DNA of 64,000 bases from Tsuneonella aeria (GCF_009827495.1 NZ_WTZA01000002.1:186001-250000), one strand, 5' to 3'; counted from the stretch's first letter, positions 16,580-25,461 are shown. Numbers and translations: made by a program. Notes: generated by a model from the sequence alone, not told the origin.

Positions 16580-19441
16580 ATGTTGATGCTCGGGCTGATC
16601 ATGGCGTTCGTGGCGATCGCCATGCTGTGGCGGCGGGTCGACGTCCTGGAGCGTGAGGTGAAAGGCTTGCGCGCTGGCAACGGCGCGGTGTCGTACCCTG
16701 GCGACGCGCCCGTGTCGGCCCCGATAACCCAGGCGCTGGCAGAGCAGCCGCCCGCTGCGCCTGCCGCACCGGAACCGACTGTCGTGCAGGAGCCCACGCC
16801 GGAGCGCAAGCGGACCTGGCGGCCGCGCATGGCCATGCCGCGCTTCGACTTCGAAGACGTCTTCGGGCGGCAACTGCCCATCTGGGCGGGCGGCGTGACG
16901 CTGGCCGTTGCCGGGTTCTTCCTGGTGCGCTGGTCGATCGACGCCGGGCTGTTGACGCCGCCAGTCCGCGTCGTGCTCGCCGGCCTGTTCGGCATGGCCC
17001 TGCTTGTCGGGGCCGAGACTGCCTGGCGCTGGCGCGAGAGGGTGGCCGATCCGCGCGTGGCGCAGGCCCTTGCGGGTGCAGGGCTGGCGACGCTCTACGC
17101 CGCATTCTACCTCGCGGGGACGAGGTATGGCCTGATCGGATCGACGATCGCGTTTGTCGGGCTGGCTGGAGTCACCGCGGCGGGGATCGTCCTGTCGTTC
17201 CGCTTCGGCCTGCCGAGCGCGGTGCTGGGACTGGTGGGCGGCTTCGCGGCCCCGGTCCTGGTCGGAGGGGACGAGGCGAACCTGCCGCTGCTCACGATCT
17301 ACCTTGCCCTAGTGACCGCTGGATTGGCGTTGACCGGCCGCCGGCAGGATCGCGCGTGGCTGGGCATAGCAGCGCTCGCCGCCGGGCTTCTCTGGGGCGC
17401 GTTGCTGTCGGCCGGGGGCGTCTCCGCAACGCCTGATATCGCAGTGCTCGGGGCGTATCTCGTGCTGTTGGGCGGCGTCCTTCCCGCGCTGTCGACCGCC
17501 AATGACCGACCGGCCTGGTTCGTGCGCGTGGGCGCTGCGGCCTTGGCGTCCGTACAGCTTGCCGGGCTGGTGCGCCAGGGCGGCTTCGATGCGCTGGAAT
17601 GGAGCCTCTACCTGATGCTGGGGGCAGCCCTGGCGTGGTTCGGCTGGCGGCAGGCCGCCATGCGCGAGGCGAGTGCGGTCGCGGCGGCCGTAGGTGTGGC
17701 GTTGCTCTTTTTCTGGCCGGCGCCCGAAGCGACCGGGTTTGCGGCCGCCGCCCTGGGCGTGTGCGCTATATTCGCGCTCATACCGCTGATCCAGATCTGG
17801 CGCGGCTCCCACAGGGCAATCGATTTCTGGCAGGTGGGCGGAACGGCTTTCGGCGTAGCGGGTGCCGCCTATGCCCAGCTCGGAAGATTTGCCCTCGGGC
17901 TGCCTGAGCCGGAGCTGGCGCTCGTCACCGCCTTGCTCGCCGTGCTTCCCGCGCTGGCCGCATGGCGGGCGTGGCAGCGAAGCGACTCGGTGCTTGATCG
18001 GCCGGAAGCGGCAGCCCTTGCGTTTGCCGCGGCTCTTGGAGGGATCGCGCTGCTGCTGGGGATTCCGGCGTGGGCTGCACCGCTCGCCGCGTTAGCAGTG
18101 GCAACGGCGATGCTCTGGGTCGATCGGCAGCGCGCGGAGCCTGCGGCGCGCGCGATAGGCTGGGCGGCAGCTGCCCTGGGCGCATTGCTCCTCGCCGCGC
18201 TGCCCCACGTCGCCACTATGGCGGCAAACGAATTCACCCGCCTCGCAGGCATGAGCGAGAGCGTCGATTGGCGAAGCCCGCTGCGCTGGGCGGCCGCAGC
18301 GCTGGCTTTTGTCGCCGTCGTGGCCCAGTCGCGCGAGGCCCGCGCGAGAGCCCTGGCGGAGGCGGCGAGTGCGGTCCTTGCCTACGGCGCGATGGCGCAG
18401 ATCCTGCCGCCAATGGTCATGGCATGGGTCGCCGCGATTGCGGCCGCGGCACTGGCATGGCGCGCGAAATGGCCGGGCGCTGCGACGGCACTGCTCGCCA
18501 TTGCGGCGCTGTGGGCCGTCGAACCGGCCGTCCTGTGGTTGGCAGGCGGCGCCATGGCGCTCGTGGGTAGTCCATTCGTGACCGCCGACCTCCCACCTGC
18601 CCCGATGATCCTGCGGCAGCTGATGCCGGTCGCCGCCGCGCTGAGCTTCATCGCAGCGCGCAAGGCCGCCATCCCGGTCGCGCAACGCCACGTGGGGATG
18701 GCCCTGACGGTGACCGCCGTGATCGCGGCACACGCGCTGTTTCGCCACGGGTTTGCGGCAATCATCGGCGCGGACTTCGTCACCACCGGCCTCCTCCAGC
18801 GTGCGGCGTGGGAGTTCGTACTGGTGGGCGGCAGTGTGGCCTTGTGGCGCAAGGGCCGTGCACGCGGCGCGGCGGCTCTTGCCGGCATCGCAATGGCCCA
18901 TTTCGCCTGGTTCACGCTCGTTCTCCACAATCCGCTGTGGTCCGCGCAGGCGGTGGGAGCAGTGCCGATCGCCAACGCAATCGTGCCCGCCTACGCCGCC
19001 GGGTTCGCCGCGCTGTGGGTGCTGCGCAAGGTCAGCGGACACGCCTCGCCGGTGATACGCTGGTTTCTCGATGCCGCAGTGATGACGCTTCTGGCGTTCA
19101 TGGCGCTGAGCCTGTTGCGGCAGGCGTTTGCCGGTAGCGACCTGGTGTCGGCACCGATGGGCGAGGGGGAGGACCTGCTGCGCTCCCTCACCGGCATCGT
19201 GCTGGCCGTCGGCTTCCTCCTGTGGGGCGCACGGACGGGGAAACGCAGTTGGCGTATCGGATCGCTGGTGCTGATGGTGATCGCAGTGCTCAAGGTGTTC
19301 CTTGTGGATGCGGCGGACCTCGGCGGCCTGGCGCGGATCGCATCGTTCATGGCGCTCGGCTTCAGTCTTATCGGGATTGGCTGGTTCTATTCCCGCCAGT
19401 TGCGGGGCAGCACGATGCCGACCGCCTCCGTCACACAGTAA
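16580..19441 (+). CDS. Giant DUF2339 polytopic membrane protein
   Basis: 953-residue integral membrane protein. An N-terminal helix and short coiled region (LWRRVDVLEREVKGL) lead to a Pro/Glu-rich cytoplasmic linker. About 25 consecutive hydrophobic helices then fill the rest, beginning with LPIWAGGVTLAVAGFFLVRWSIDAGLL near residue 100, which is the characteristic DUF2339 opening. The family is common in Proteobacteria, with no known biochemical function. The gene is monocistronic, divergent from the Crp/Fnr regulator and followed 58 bp later by a response regulator. Confidence 0.85.
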   Translation: MLMLGLIMAFVAIAMLWRRVDVLEREVKGLRAGNGAVSYPGDAPVSAPITQALAEQPPAAPAAPEPTVVQEPTPERKRTWRPRMAMPRFDFEDVFGRQLPIWAGGVTLAVAGFFLVRWSIDAGLLTPPVRVVLAGLFGMALLVGAETAWRWRERVADPRVAQALAGAGLATLYAAFYLAGTRYGLIGSTIAFVGLAGVTAAGIVLSFRFGLPSAVLGLVGGFAAPVLVGGDEANLPLLTIYLALVTAGLALTGRRQDRAWLGIAALAAGLLWGALLSAGGVSATPDIAVLGAYLVLLGGVLPALSTANDRPAWFVRVGAAALASVQLAGLVRQGGFDALEWSLYLMLGAALAWFGWRQAAMREASAVAAAVGVALLFFWPAPEATGFAAAALGVCAIFALIPLIQIWRGSHRAIDFWQVGGTAFGVAGAAYAQLGRFALGLPEPELALVTALLAVLPALAAWRAWQRSDSVLDRPEAAALAFAAALGGIALLLGIPAWAAPLAALAVATAMLWVDRQRAEPAARAIGWAAAALGALLLAALPHVATMAANEFTRLAGMSESVDWRSPLRWAAAALAFVAVVAQSREARARALAEAASAVLAYGAMAQILPPMVMAWVAAIAAAALAWRAKWPGAATALLAIAALWAVEPAVLWLAGGAMALVGSPFVTADLPPAPMILRQLMPVAAALSFIAARKAAIPVAQRHVGMALTVTAVIAAHALFRHGFAAIIGADFVTTGLLQRAAWEFVLVGGSVALWRKGRARGAAALAGIAMAHFAWFTLVLHNPLWSAQAVGAVPIANAIVPAYAAGFAALWVLRKVSGHASPVIRWFLDAAVMTLLAFMALSLLRQAFAGSDLVSAPMGEGEDLLRSLTGIVLAVGFLLWGARTGKRSWRIGSLVLMVIAVLKVFLVDAADLGGLARIASFMALGFSLIGIGWFYSRQLRGSTMPTASVTQ

Positions 19442-19499
19442 CAAGCGCGTCACATACACGCGGCAATCCCGTTCCCGTGGCAGCGGGGCAGTGGAACGC

Positions 19500-20174
19500 A
19501 TGGACGTGGTGAATATCTTTCTGACCGACCGCAACGCCGCGACCATGGAGGATTTCCTCCATGCCGGCCGGCGGTTCACGTTCGGCACGATCGGGGCCGA
19601 GGGGCCGGGCAAGCTGGTCGAGGGACCGGTATGGGCCTTCGTGGACTGGGTGATGGACGACATGGCGGGCCTCGAGATGTGCCGCCGGCTCCGCGCCGAT
19701 CCGCGGACCACATCGGCGCATATTACGATGGTGCTGGAGGCCGACGACCAGGAAGATCGCCGCCGCGCACTGCGGGCAGGGGCGGACGACTACATGATCG
19801 GTCCGCTCGACAGGACCCGCGTGCTCGACCGGGTACTGGCGGTCGATCCGCAGCAGCAGCAACGCCGCACGCACGGCCGGTTCGAAATCGGCGACCTCTC
19901 GATCGACATGCTGGCGCTGCAGGCGCGCTGGGCGGGCACGCCCGTGGTGCTGCCGCCGAACGAGTTCCGCCTGCTGCGCTTTCTGGCCGAAAACCCCGAC
20001 CGGGTGCTGACGCGGGAGGAGTTGATCGCGGGCCTCGGCAAGCAGGATCCGCCGCTCGATGCCCGCACGGTCGACGTGTGGATCGGCCGCCTGCGCCGCG
20101 CGCTCCGGGCAGCAGGCGCGGGCAACCCGCTGCGCACCGTCCGTTCGTTGGGCTACGTCTTCGACACACCGTGA
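19500..20174 (+). CDS. Atypical OmpR-type response regulator
   Basis: 224 residues: an N-terminal receiver domain (about 4-115) and a C-terminal OmpR/PhoB winged helix (about 125-224, ending LRTVRSLGYVFD). The phosphoacceptor aspartate aligns with D49 (WAFVDWVMDDMAGLE). Other active-site residues are degenerate. Only one acidic residue (D10) stands at the first acidic site. The switch Thr/Ser is Glu (E80, MVLEADD), and the invariant Lys is Gly (G101, DDYMIGPLDR). This suggests phosphate-independent or unusual control. There is no histidine kinase nearby. It is convergent with the TonB receptor gene. Confidence 0.88.
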   Translation: MDVVNIFLTDRNAATMEDFLHAGRRFTFGTIGAEGPGKLVEGPVWAFVDWVMDDMAGLEMCRRLRADPRTTSAHITMVLEADDQEDRRRALRAGADDYMIGPLDRTRVLDRVLAVDPQQQQRRTHGRFEIGDLSIDMLALQARWAGTPVVLPPNEFRLLRFLAENPDRVLTREELIAGLGKQDPPLDARTVDVWIGRLRRALRAAGAGNPLRTVRSLGYVFDTP

Positions 20175-20182
20175 GCGCCGAC

Positions 20183-20214
20183 GGCGCGCGCTCCCCGAGC
20201 CGGAAGCGCGCGCC
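20183..20214. terminator. GC-rich inverted repeat between convergent genes
   Basis: A perfect 10-bp inverted repeat (GGCGCGCGCT / AGCGCGCGCC) with a 12-nt loop fills the 48-bp gap between the convergent response regulator and TonB receptor genes. There is no T-run on either side, so it may act as a hairpin barrier or a Rho-assisted end and not as a classic intrinsic terminator. Confidence 0.4.
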
Positions 20215-20222
20215 GAGCGATC

Positions 20223-22961
20223 CTAGAATTTCACCCCGAGCGACAGCGCCAGCGTCGTGCCGAGATCGTAGCTGTTGATGTCGATCCGGTTGTCGCCCGC
20301 TTCCTGGAACTCCCTGTGGCCGCGGCCCAGGATGTTGCGGGCTTCGAATTTTGCCTCGACTTCCGTGCCCAGCAGATCGAACCCTTCGCGCCACACGAAA
20401 TCGAGCCGGACGCCGGGGCTTTCGATCACATCGGGCTGAGGCGGCGTGCCGTTGAGCCCGCGGCTGACGACGCGGTCGCTGGCGTAAGACAGCAGGATCG
20501 TCTGCTGCGAAAGGCGGTCCGTGCTCTCCAGCCCCAGTTGCAGGTTGACGATATGGTCCGACTGGCCCGTCAGCGGCGCGCCATCGCGGAAATAGTCGGT
20601 CGCGATCGTCGAAGCCGCGCCGAAAACGGCGACGGTGTCATCCGGCGAGACCGACAGTTCCGACTTGGTGTAGGTGTAATTCGCGATCAGCGCGAGGCGG
20701 CGGGGTGTGAAGAAGCCGCCACCGATGCTGTCGAGAGGCACGTACTTGATCGCCTCGACCTCGGCCCCATAGAGCTGCGCTTCGGGCGCATTGGCGAACG
20801 ATGTGAGCAGGTCGATGCCGGTGACGAACGCTTCGATCGGCCGGTCGATCTTCTTGTAAAAGCCGGCCACCGACACGCGCTGTTCGGGCGCGAAATACCA
20901 CTCGAAACGCGCCTCGCCGTTGATGAGCGTGCTGTCGACCAACAGGGGGTTGCCGCGATAGGGCCGGTTGCTGTCGGGATCGTAATAGGGCTGGGCGATC
21001 AGTTCGCGGAACTGCGGGCGCGCAATGGTCTTTGACCCATTGAGCCGCACCTGCATCGCGTTGCCCAGATCCACGGTCACCGTGGCGGCCGGCAGCCAGT
21101 ACGATTTTTCCATCGTCACGCCGGGCACGGAAGGCGGCACCGACGCGAAGACCTGGATCGGCGCGGTGGTCTGCACCGCGTTTTCGTAGCGGACGCCAGC
21201 GTCGATGGAGACCGGACCGACCGCCCAGTTCCCCTTCAGATATCCTGCCTTGATGGTCAGCCCCGCGTCGAAAGCCGGGGTGCCGGGGTCGGTCTCCACC
21301 AAGGTGATCCCGATCCCGTCGACGATACCCGGCGCCAGGAGCAGATCCGGGCGCAGCATGCCGATCGCGCTGATGATCGCGGGCTGACCCTGGAAGGTGT
21401 TGGGTGCCAGGATCAGGAAATCGCGCCGCGAGCTTGTCCGGTCGGTATCGCTCCACGCGCCCCCCGCGGTGAACGACAGCGTCGGCAGCGTCCGCCAGGT
21501 GAGGTCCACGCCGCCCGACCACAAGTCTTCGCTGAGGGCCGAATAGGTGACCCCGCCGTTGCCGCCGTTGCCGTTGTTGAGACGGTTCACGAAGTGCTGG
21601 CCGAACGGATCGGATTCGGCATTCGTGCGGACGTATTCGAAGAAAAGTTCGCCTGGGGCGTCGCGCTTCGTGTTCGCGTATCCCGCGCGTAGTTCGGCCG
21701 ACACATCGGGGGTCAGCTTCAGTTCGGCCACGGCCTGGGTGTTGAACAGCTGCCGTTCGTACCAGGCGGTGCGCTGCTGCATGAAGTCGGCCGTACCATT
21801 CTGCGCCGGCTTCTGTCCCAGGGCCAGCGCGGCCTTCTTCACCGTATCGTGGATGTACACGCCGGTAAGGCGAAGGCGGTTGTCGCCGGCCTCCAGGCCG
21901 ACACCGAGCAGCCCGTTCACCAGGATGCGCTGATCGGTGCTGACCTGGCGGAAATCCCGCTCCAGGCTCGACAGGTCGGCGCTTTGCGATGCCTGCTGAA
22001 TGATGTCCTTGGTCAGCCATTTGTTGCTGTAGCCGGCCGCGGCGATCACGCCGAGATCGGCATCGCCAACCGCGAAGGTCTTGCCCCCTGACAATGAGGC
22101 CGAAAAATTCGGCTGCGTGTTGTAATCGCGCTGGACCAATGCGTTGCGCGACGTGACGAGCTCGCGGGCGATCGCGGTCGAATCCACGGGATCGGTGCCG
22201 ATCAGCTGGCGGCTGTCGAAATAGGCCTGCAGCGCCGGCGGCACGTCGCGATTGCCGTTATCGTAGCCGAGCCAGTCGGTCTTGCTGCCGTAATAGGTGT
22301 AGCCAAGCTGATCCGTGGTCTCCGTATCGCCGGATACCCCGAAGCCGATGCTGAGGAAGGGATCGTCAGGCGTGGCGCGGGTGGTGAGGTTGATCACGCC
22401 GCCGCCGAACTCGCCGGGGAAGTTTGCGGAATAGCTTTTCTGCACCAGCGACGATGCGATGACGCCGGTGGGGAACAGGTCCAGCGGCACGACACGCTTG
22501 AGCGGTTCGGGGCTGGGCAGGGGCGACCCGTTGAGCAGGGCGAGGCTGTACCTGTCGCCCAGTCCGCGCACATAGACAAAACCGTTGCCCACGAGGCTGA
22601 GGCCGGTGACGCGTGCCAGGGCGCCTGCGATGTTGCCTTCACCCGTGCGCGCGATCTCTGCCGTGCCCAGCACCGAAACGACCTGGTCGGAACTGCGCGC
22701 CACGTTGCGTTCGCGCCGCCCGGTGACGATGATCTCGTTGCCGCCGCCCGGGACGGAGATTTCGATCGCTTCCTCGCCTGCCTGGTCGGGGCCCGGTTCG
22801 TTCGGGGCGGGCGAATCCGGTTGCGGGTCGGCCACCGTCTCCCCGCTGGGCGGCGTCGCCGCGGGCGAAGGGTCGGTCTGGCTTTGCGCGTGGGCGATGC
22901 CCGGGGCGGTCAGCGCGGAACTGATCAGCAGGGCGCCGATGAGCCGCAGCTTGGTGGACAT
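20223..22961 (-). CDS. TonB-dependent outer-membrane receptor
   Basis: 912-residue receptor with a signal peptide (about residues 1-26, ending AHAQ) and an acidic/proline-rich spacer. A TonB-box-like stretch (EEAIEISVPGGGNEIIVTG) precedes the plug domain (about 80-200, with VYVRGLGDRYSLALLNGSPLPSPEP), and a 22-strand barrel ends in the aromatic LSLGVKF. The plug has the QxVRGLGDR form seen in large alphaproteobacterial receptors. The substrate is unknown. It is 127 bp downstream of the beta-helix lipoprotein gene on the same strand, so the two are likely one operon, a pairing that suggests a surface lipoprotein captures the ligand. Confidence 0.92.
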   Translation of the reverse strand: MSTKLRLIGALLISSALTAPGIAHAQSQTDPSPAATPPSGETVADPQPDSPAPNEPGPDQAGEEAIEISVPGGGNEIIVTGRRERNVARSSDQVVSVLGTAEIARTGEGNIAGALARVTGLSLVGNGFVYVRGLGDRYSLALLNGSPLPSPEPLKRVVPLDLFPTGVIASSLVQKSYSANFPGEFGGGVINLTTRATPDDPFLSIGFGVSGDTETTDQLGYTYYGSKTDWLGYDNGNRDVPPALQAYFDSRQLIGTDPVDSTAIARELVTSRNALVQRDYNTQPNFSASLSGGKTFAVGDADLGVIAAAGYSNKWLTKDIIQQASQSADLSSLERDFRQVSTDQRILVNGLLGVGLEAGDNRLRLTGVYIHDTVKKAALALGQKPAQNGTADFMQQRTAWYERQLFNTQAVAELKLTPDVSAELRAGYANTKRDAPGELFFEYVRTNAESDPFGQHFVNRLNNGNGGNGGVTYSALSEDLWSGGVDLTWRTLPTLSFTAGGAWSDTDRTSSRRDFLILAPNTFQGQPAIISAIGMLRPDLLLAPGIVDGIGITLVETDPGTPAFDAGLTIKAGYLKGNWAVGPVSIDAGVRYENAVQTTAPIQVFASVPPSVPGVTMEKSYWLPAATVTVDLGNAMQVRLNGSKTIARPQFRELIAQPYYDPDSNRPYRGNPLLVDSTLINGEARFEWYFAPEQRVSVAGFYKKIDRPIEAFVTGIDLLTSFANAPEAQLYGAEVEAIKYVPLDSIGGGFFTPRRLALIANYTYTKSELSVSPDDTVAVFGAASTIATDYFRDGAPLTGQSDHIVNLQLGLESTDRLSQQTILLSYASDRVVSRGLNGTPPQPDVIESPGVRLDFVWREGFDLLGTEVEAKFEARNILGRGHREFQEAGDNRIDINSYDLGTTLALSLGVKF

Positions 22962-23088
22962 GGAAACGATCCCCCTCAGGAATTGGCGGGCGTTGGCCGC
23001 AAGGAGCGCGCGTGGCGCAGGGATTCAGGTGCGATGAAGGGGCGGCCGGCGGTTCGCGCGGCCGCCCCCTTTCGCCTTCGCGTGTCGG

Positions 23089-24696
23089 TCAGATAACCGG
23101 CAGGCTGGTGCAGTTGCTGCCGCCGCCCAGCGGTGCGTAGCCGCTGTTGCAGGTCCATCCGGCGGCCCAGGCGGTGTTGCCGCCCCACGCCGCGCCGATG
23201 CGGTAAGGGCTGGGCGAAGCCGCGAAGAAGCTCGACAGGCCGGTCGGGTCGGTCGGGACGACGGCATCTTCGTTGGCGCCGTTGACGAACGTCATGGTCA
23301 GCGTGCTGGTGAACGCGTCGTTGTTGTTGTTTGCGCCCGAGCCGAAGGCCGAGGCGGCGGAGGCGGCGGTGTAGCTGCCGTCCCCGATGTACTTCGCCGC
23401 GTTGCAGGTCATCACGACGGACCGAGCCGTGAGCGTCGCCCGCAGCGCCGTGTCGGCCGCCCCGGTCAACCGGATGCATTCGTTGTTCGGACTGAACACG
23501 ACGCCGTTGTAGAGCGCTACGTCGGCATTGCCGCGGATATGGAACGCCGCGCGGGTGCCCGCATCGTTGTTGGCGCTGGCCTGCGGCTGGATGGCGGTGA
23601 AGTTGACCAGGTTGAGTCGCGTGCGCGGCGTGTCGCTCTCGCGGCCGTTGGAATCGATTTCCATCAGGCCGTCGCCCTGTCCGGGCCGCTGGATCATCAG
23701 CGCGTGCTGGATGTTGGCGCGCGCGCCGGTGTCGACGTCGAGGCTGTCATCGTCGGCGCCGGTGACGACATAGTACTTCATGTTGACCGCGCCGCCGAAC
23801 AGTTCGGCCCCGTCGTCGGAGCTGTTGTGCGACTGGATATGGTCGAGCGTGGTGCCGGTGCCGATGGCGCCCGTGGTGAGCGCCTGAAGTTCGGCGTTGG
23901 CGCTGAGGACGAAGCCAGAATAGCGCAGCTGCACGTAGCTCATGCGCCCCGCGTTGTAGCTGTCGTCCGCACCGCCGAAGCGGGCGAGGTTGACGGCGCC
24001 TTCGGTATCGCGTTCGCAGGTGCCCGAAGCGACCGTGCCCACTGCGCAGTCCGTCACGCGGCCGCGGCCGAGCAGCACGACGCCGCCCCACTGGCCGATC
24101 GAGTTGTCGGTGTTGAGGCCGGCGACGTTGTCCTGACTGGTGAACACGATCGGCGCAGTGGCGGTGCCCACCGCGTTGATCTTGTTGCCGCGGTTGACGG
24201 CCAGCCACGACTGGCCGGTGCGGGCATAGATGACCACGCCCGGGTCGATCGAGAGGGTCACGTTCGTGTCGGCGGTCAGGGTGCCGCAGCCGACGGTGGT
24301 GGACGCATGCGGCGCGCCTGCGGTCGGCGCGCTGAATCCGCCATCGCAGCCAACGTCCACGCGGCCGTTGAGCGCGTAGAGCACGCCGGCGAGCTTGGGC
24401 AGGGTCACACTGCGGGTGACGAGGCTCGGCAGTTCGCAGATGCGATAGCTGCCGGTCGGACCGCTGATCGTTCCGCGGTCGGTCAACATGACGCTGGCAT
24501 CGTTGGTCAGGGTGGGGCAGGCCCCCGCGGCGACCGAAGTGCCGGTCGTCGGCGTGGGTGTCGGCGCGGGAGCCGCAGGCGGGATGGTGATGTTCACGTC
24601 GCCCCCGGTACCGGGCGATGCGATGTCGTCCGCGCCGCAACCGGCCAGGGCCAGCATGCTGCACGACAGGGCGATTGTACGCTTGATGGTAGTCAC
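23089..24696 (-). CDS. Right-handed beta-helix-like lipoprotein
   Basis: 535 residues from the GTG at 24696 (AGGGG nine bases upstream). It has a lipoprotein signal with lipobox LAGC, the lipidated cysteine being C20. A Pro/Thr linker (about 38-55) follows, then a long beta-rich Asn/Gly/Thr-rich region with repeated short turns (GVVIYARTGQSWLAVNRG; GTATAPIVFTSQD; GGVVLLGRGRV; NSSDDGAELFGG). This looks like a parallel beta-helix such as those of pectate-lyase-like or adhesin-like surface proteins. No catalytic signature was recognised. It lies just upstream of the TonB receptor and behind PHO-box-like repeats. Confidence 0.82.
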   Translation of the reverse strand: MTTIKRTIALSCSMLALAGCGADDIASPGTGGDVNITIPPAAPAPTPTPTTGTSVAAGACPTLTNDASVMLTDRGTISGPTGSYRICELPSLVTRSVTLPKLAGVLYALNGRVDVGCDGGFSAPTAGAPHASTTVGCGTLTADTNVTLSIDPGVVIYARTGQSWLAVNRGNKINAVGTATAPIVFTSQDNVAGLNTDNSIGQWGGVVLLGRGRVTDCAVGTVASGTCERDTEGAVNLARFGGADDSYNAGRMSYVQLRYSGFVLSANAELQALTTGAIGTGTTLDHIQSHNSSDDGAELFGGAVNMKYYVVTGADDDSLDVDTGARANIQHALMIQRPGQGDGLMEIDSNGRESDTPRTRLNLVNFTAIQPQASANNDAGTRAAFHIRGNADVALYNGVVFSPNNECIRLTGAADTALRATLTARSVVMTCNAAKYIGDGSYTAASAASAFGSGANNNNDAFTSTLTMTFVNGANEDAVVPTDPTGLSSFFAASPSPYRIGAAWGGNTAWAAGWTCNSGYAPLGGGSNCTSLPVI

Positions 24697-24772
24697 GGAA
24701 GCGGTCCCCTCAAAAAACCCGAGAATCGATGTGCGCGAACGCAAGTCGCGGCTCGCCGGCTAGGCCCGCTAC

Positions 24773-24837
24773 GTGACAGTTTCTTGGCAAACGGCCGGAT
24801 CGCAGAAGATGACCGAACTATGACGGTCGCTTGACTT
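24773..24837 (-). promoter_or_regulatory. Two PHO-box-like direct repeats upstream of the lipoprotein gene
   Basis: On the minus strand, two candidate PhoB sites of the 7-4-7 form lie in the divergent gap. The upstream one (24820-24837) reads AAGTCAA-N4-CCGTCAT and the downstream one (24773-24790) reads TTGCCAA-N4-CTGTCAC. Both keep the TG/GTCA core at an 11-bp period, but each deviates from CTGTCAY-N4-CTGTCAY. They lie 77-141 bp upstream of the lipoprotein start, a plausible promoter position. The match is moderate and needs a motif scan. Confidence 0.45.
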
Positions 24838-24900
24838 TCGCGTCGCGCATCGAGCCTGAGTGCAGGTTTCTGCTCCCGGCAATATTACGCAAAAATGACA

Positions 24901-24918
24901 CTGTTACAGATTTGTTGC
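24901..24918 (+). promoter_or_regulatory. Degenerate PHO-box-like repeat before the TPR gene
   Basis: CTGTTAC-AGAT-TTGTTGC on the plus strand, two 7-mers spaced by 4 bp, 57 bp before the TPR gene start. It resembles a PhoB site with two or three deviations. It is weaker than the site at 25444 and is listed because three candidates cluster within 700 bp. Confidence 0.35.
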
Positions 24919-24975
24919 AGTTGCAGTTAAAGTCGGCATGATCTCGGCAGAACGGTATTTGAGAGGAGCCACACC

Positions 24976-25344
24976 ATGTCGATGATCGCGATCTTTACCG
25001 CGCTGATGATGGCGCCTGGTCCGGCGGCCGAAGCGCCGGCCGACGTGGCATATCGCGAACTCCTGGCAGGCGATAACCGCGCCGCGGTCGAGCGGATCGA
25101 GGCGAATGCCGCGCTCGACGAAGGCGACCCGGCGCGCCTCATCAACCTCGGCGTCGCATATGCCCGCCAGGGGGACACGGAGCGCGCACGCACCATGTTC
25201 GAACGGGCTGCTGCTGCCGACGCGCGCGCCGATCTCGAGACAGCGACCGGTGAGTGGGCCGATTCGCGCAACCTGGCGCTGAGGGCGCTGGCGTCGATCA
25301 ATCGCGGCACGCTGGCAGGCGGAGTGCGCACCGCTCGGCGCTAG
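24976..25344 (+). CDS. Small secreted TPR-like protein
   Basis: 122-residue protein with a short hydrophobic leader (MSMIAIFTALMMAPGPAAEA) and then helical repeats. DVAYRELLAGDNRAAVERIEAN and PARLINLGVAYARQGDTERARTMFERAA are recognisable TPR helices (about 24-80). The start has a strong GAGAGGAG ribosome site. No enzymatic domain is visible. It precedes the type IV secretion operon by 156 bp and may be a periplasmic scaffold protein. The C-terminal RGTLAGGVRTARR tail is basic. Confidence 0.75.
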   Translation: MSMIAIFTALMMAPGPAAEAPADVAYRELLAGDNRAAVERIEANAALDEGDPARLINLGVAYARQGDTERARTMFERAAAADARADLETATGEWADSRNLALRALASINRGTLAGGVRTARR

Positions 25345-25443
25345 GCGGCCGGCGCACAACCGCATGCGAGTGGCGGCTCGCCGGGGTGGCCCGGCGGGCC
25401 GCTTTGCTGTATGACGAAGGGACCGGTCGCGACGTTCAGGAAT

Positions 25444-25461
25444 CTGTCACTGCGCTGTCAT
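25444..25461 (+). promoter_or_regulatory. Consensus PHO box (PhoB site) upstream of the type IV secretion operon
   Basis: CTGTCAC-TGCG-CTGTCAT: two perfect 7-bp half-sites in direct orientation with the canonical 4-bp spacer, ending 39 bp before the transglycosylase ATG. The arrangement is that of PhoB-activated promoters, where the box replaces the -35 element. All 14 specified positions match the consensus CTGTCAY-N4-CTGTCAY, which would be very unlikely by chance in 64 kb. No clear TATAAT-like -10 follows. Confidence 0.7.

Noticed and set aside
19428..19455. Possible PHO box from two GTCAC words before the response regulator
   Set aside because: The two words are 19 bp apart, not 11 or 22, and lie partly inside the DUF2339 coding end.
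19500..20174. Annotating the response regulator as PhoB because of nearby PHO boxes
   Set aside because: The receiver lacks the conserved Lys and Thr, and no phoR, phoU or pst genes are present, so PhoB must be encoded elsewhere.
23539..24834. 431-codon frame opposite the beta-helix lipoprotein
   Set aside because: The minus-strand frame has a clear lipoprotein signal and ribosome site; the plus-strand frame lacks both and has shadow composition.
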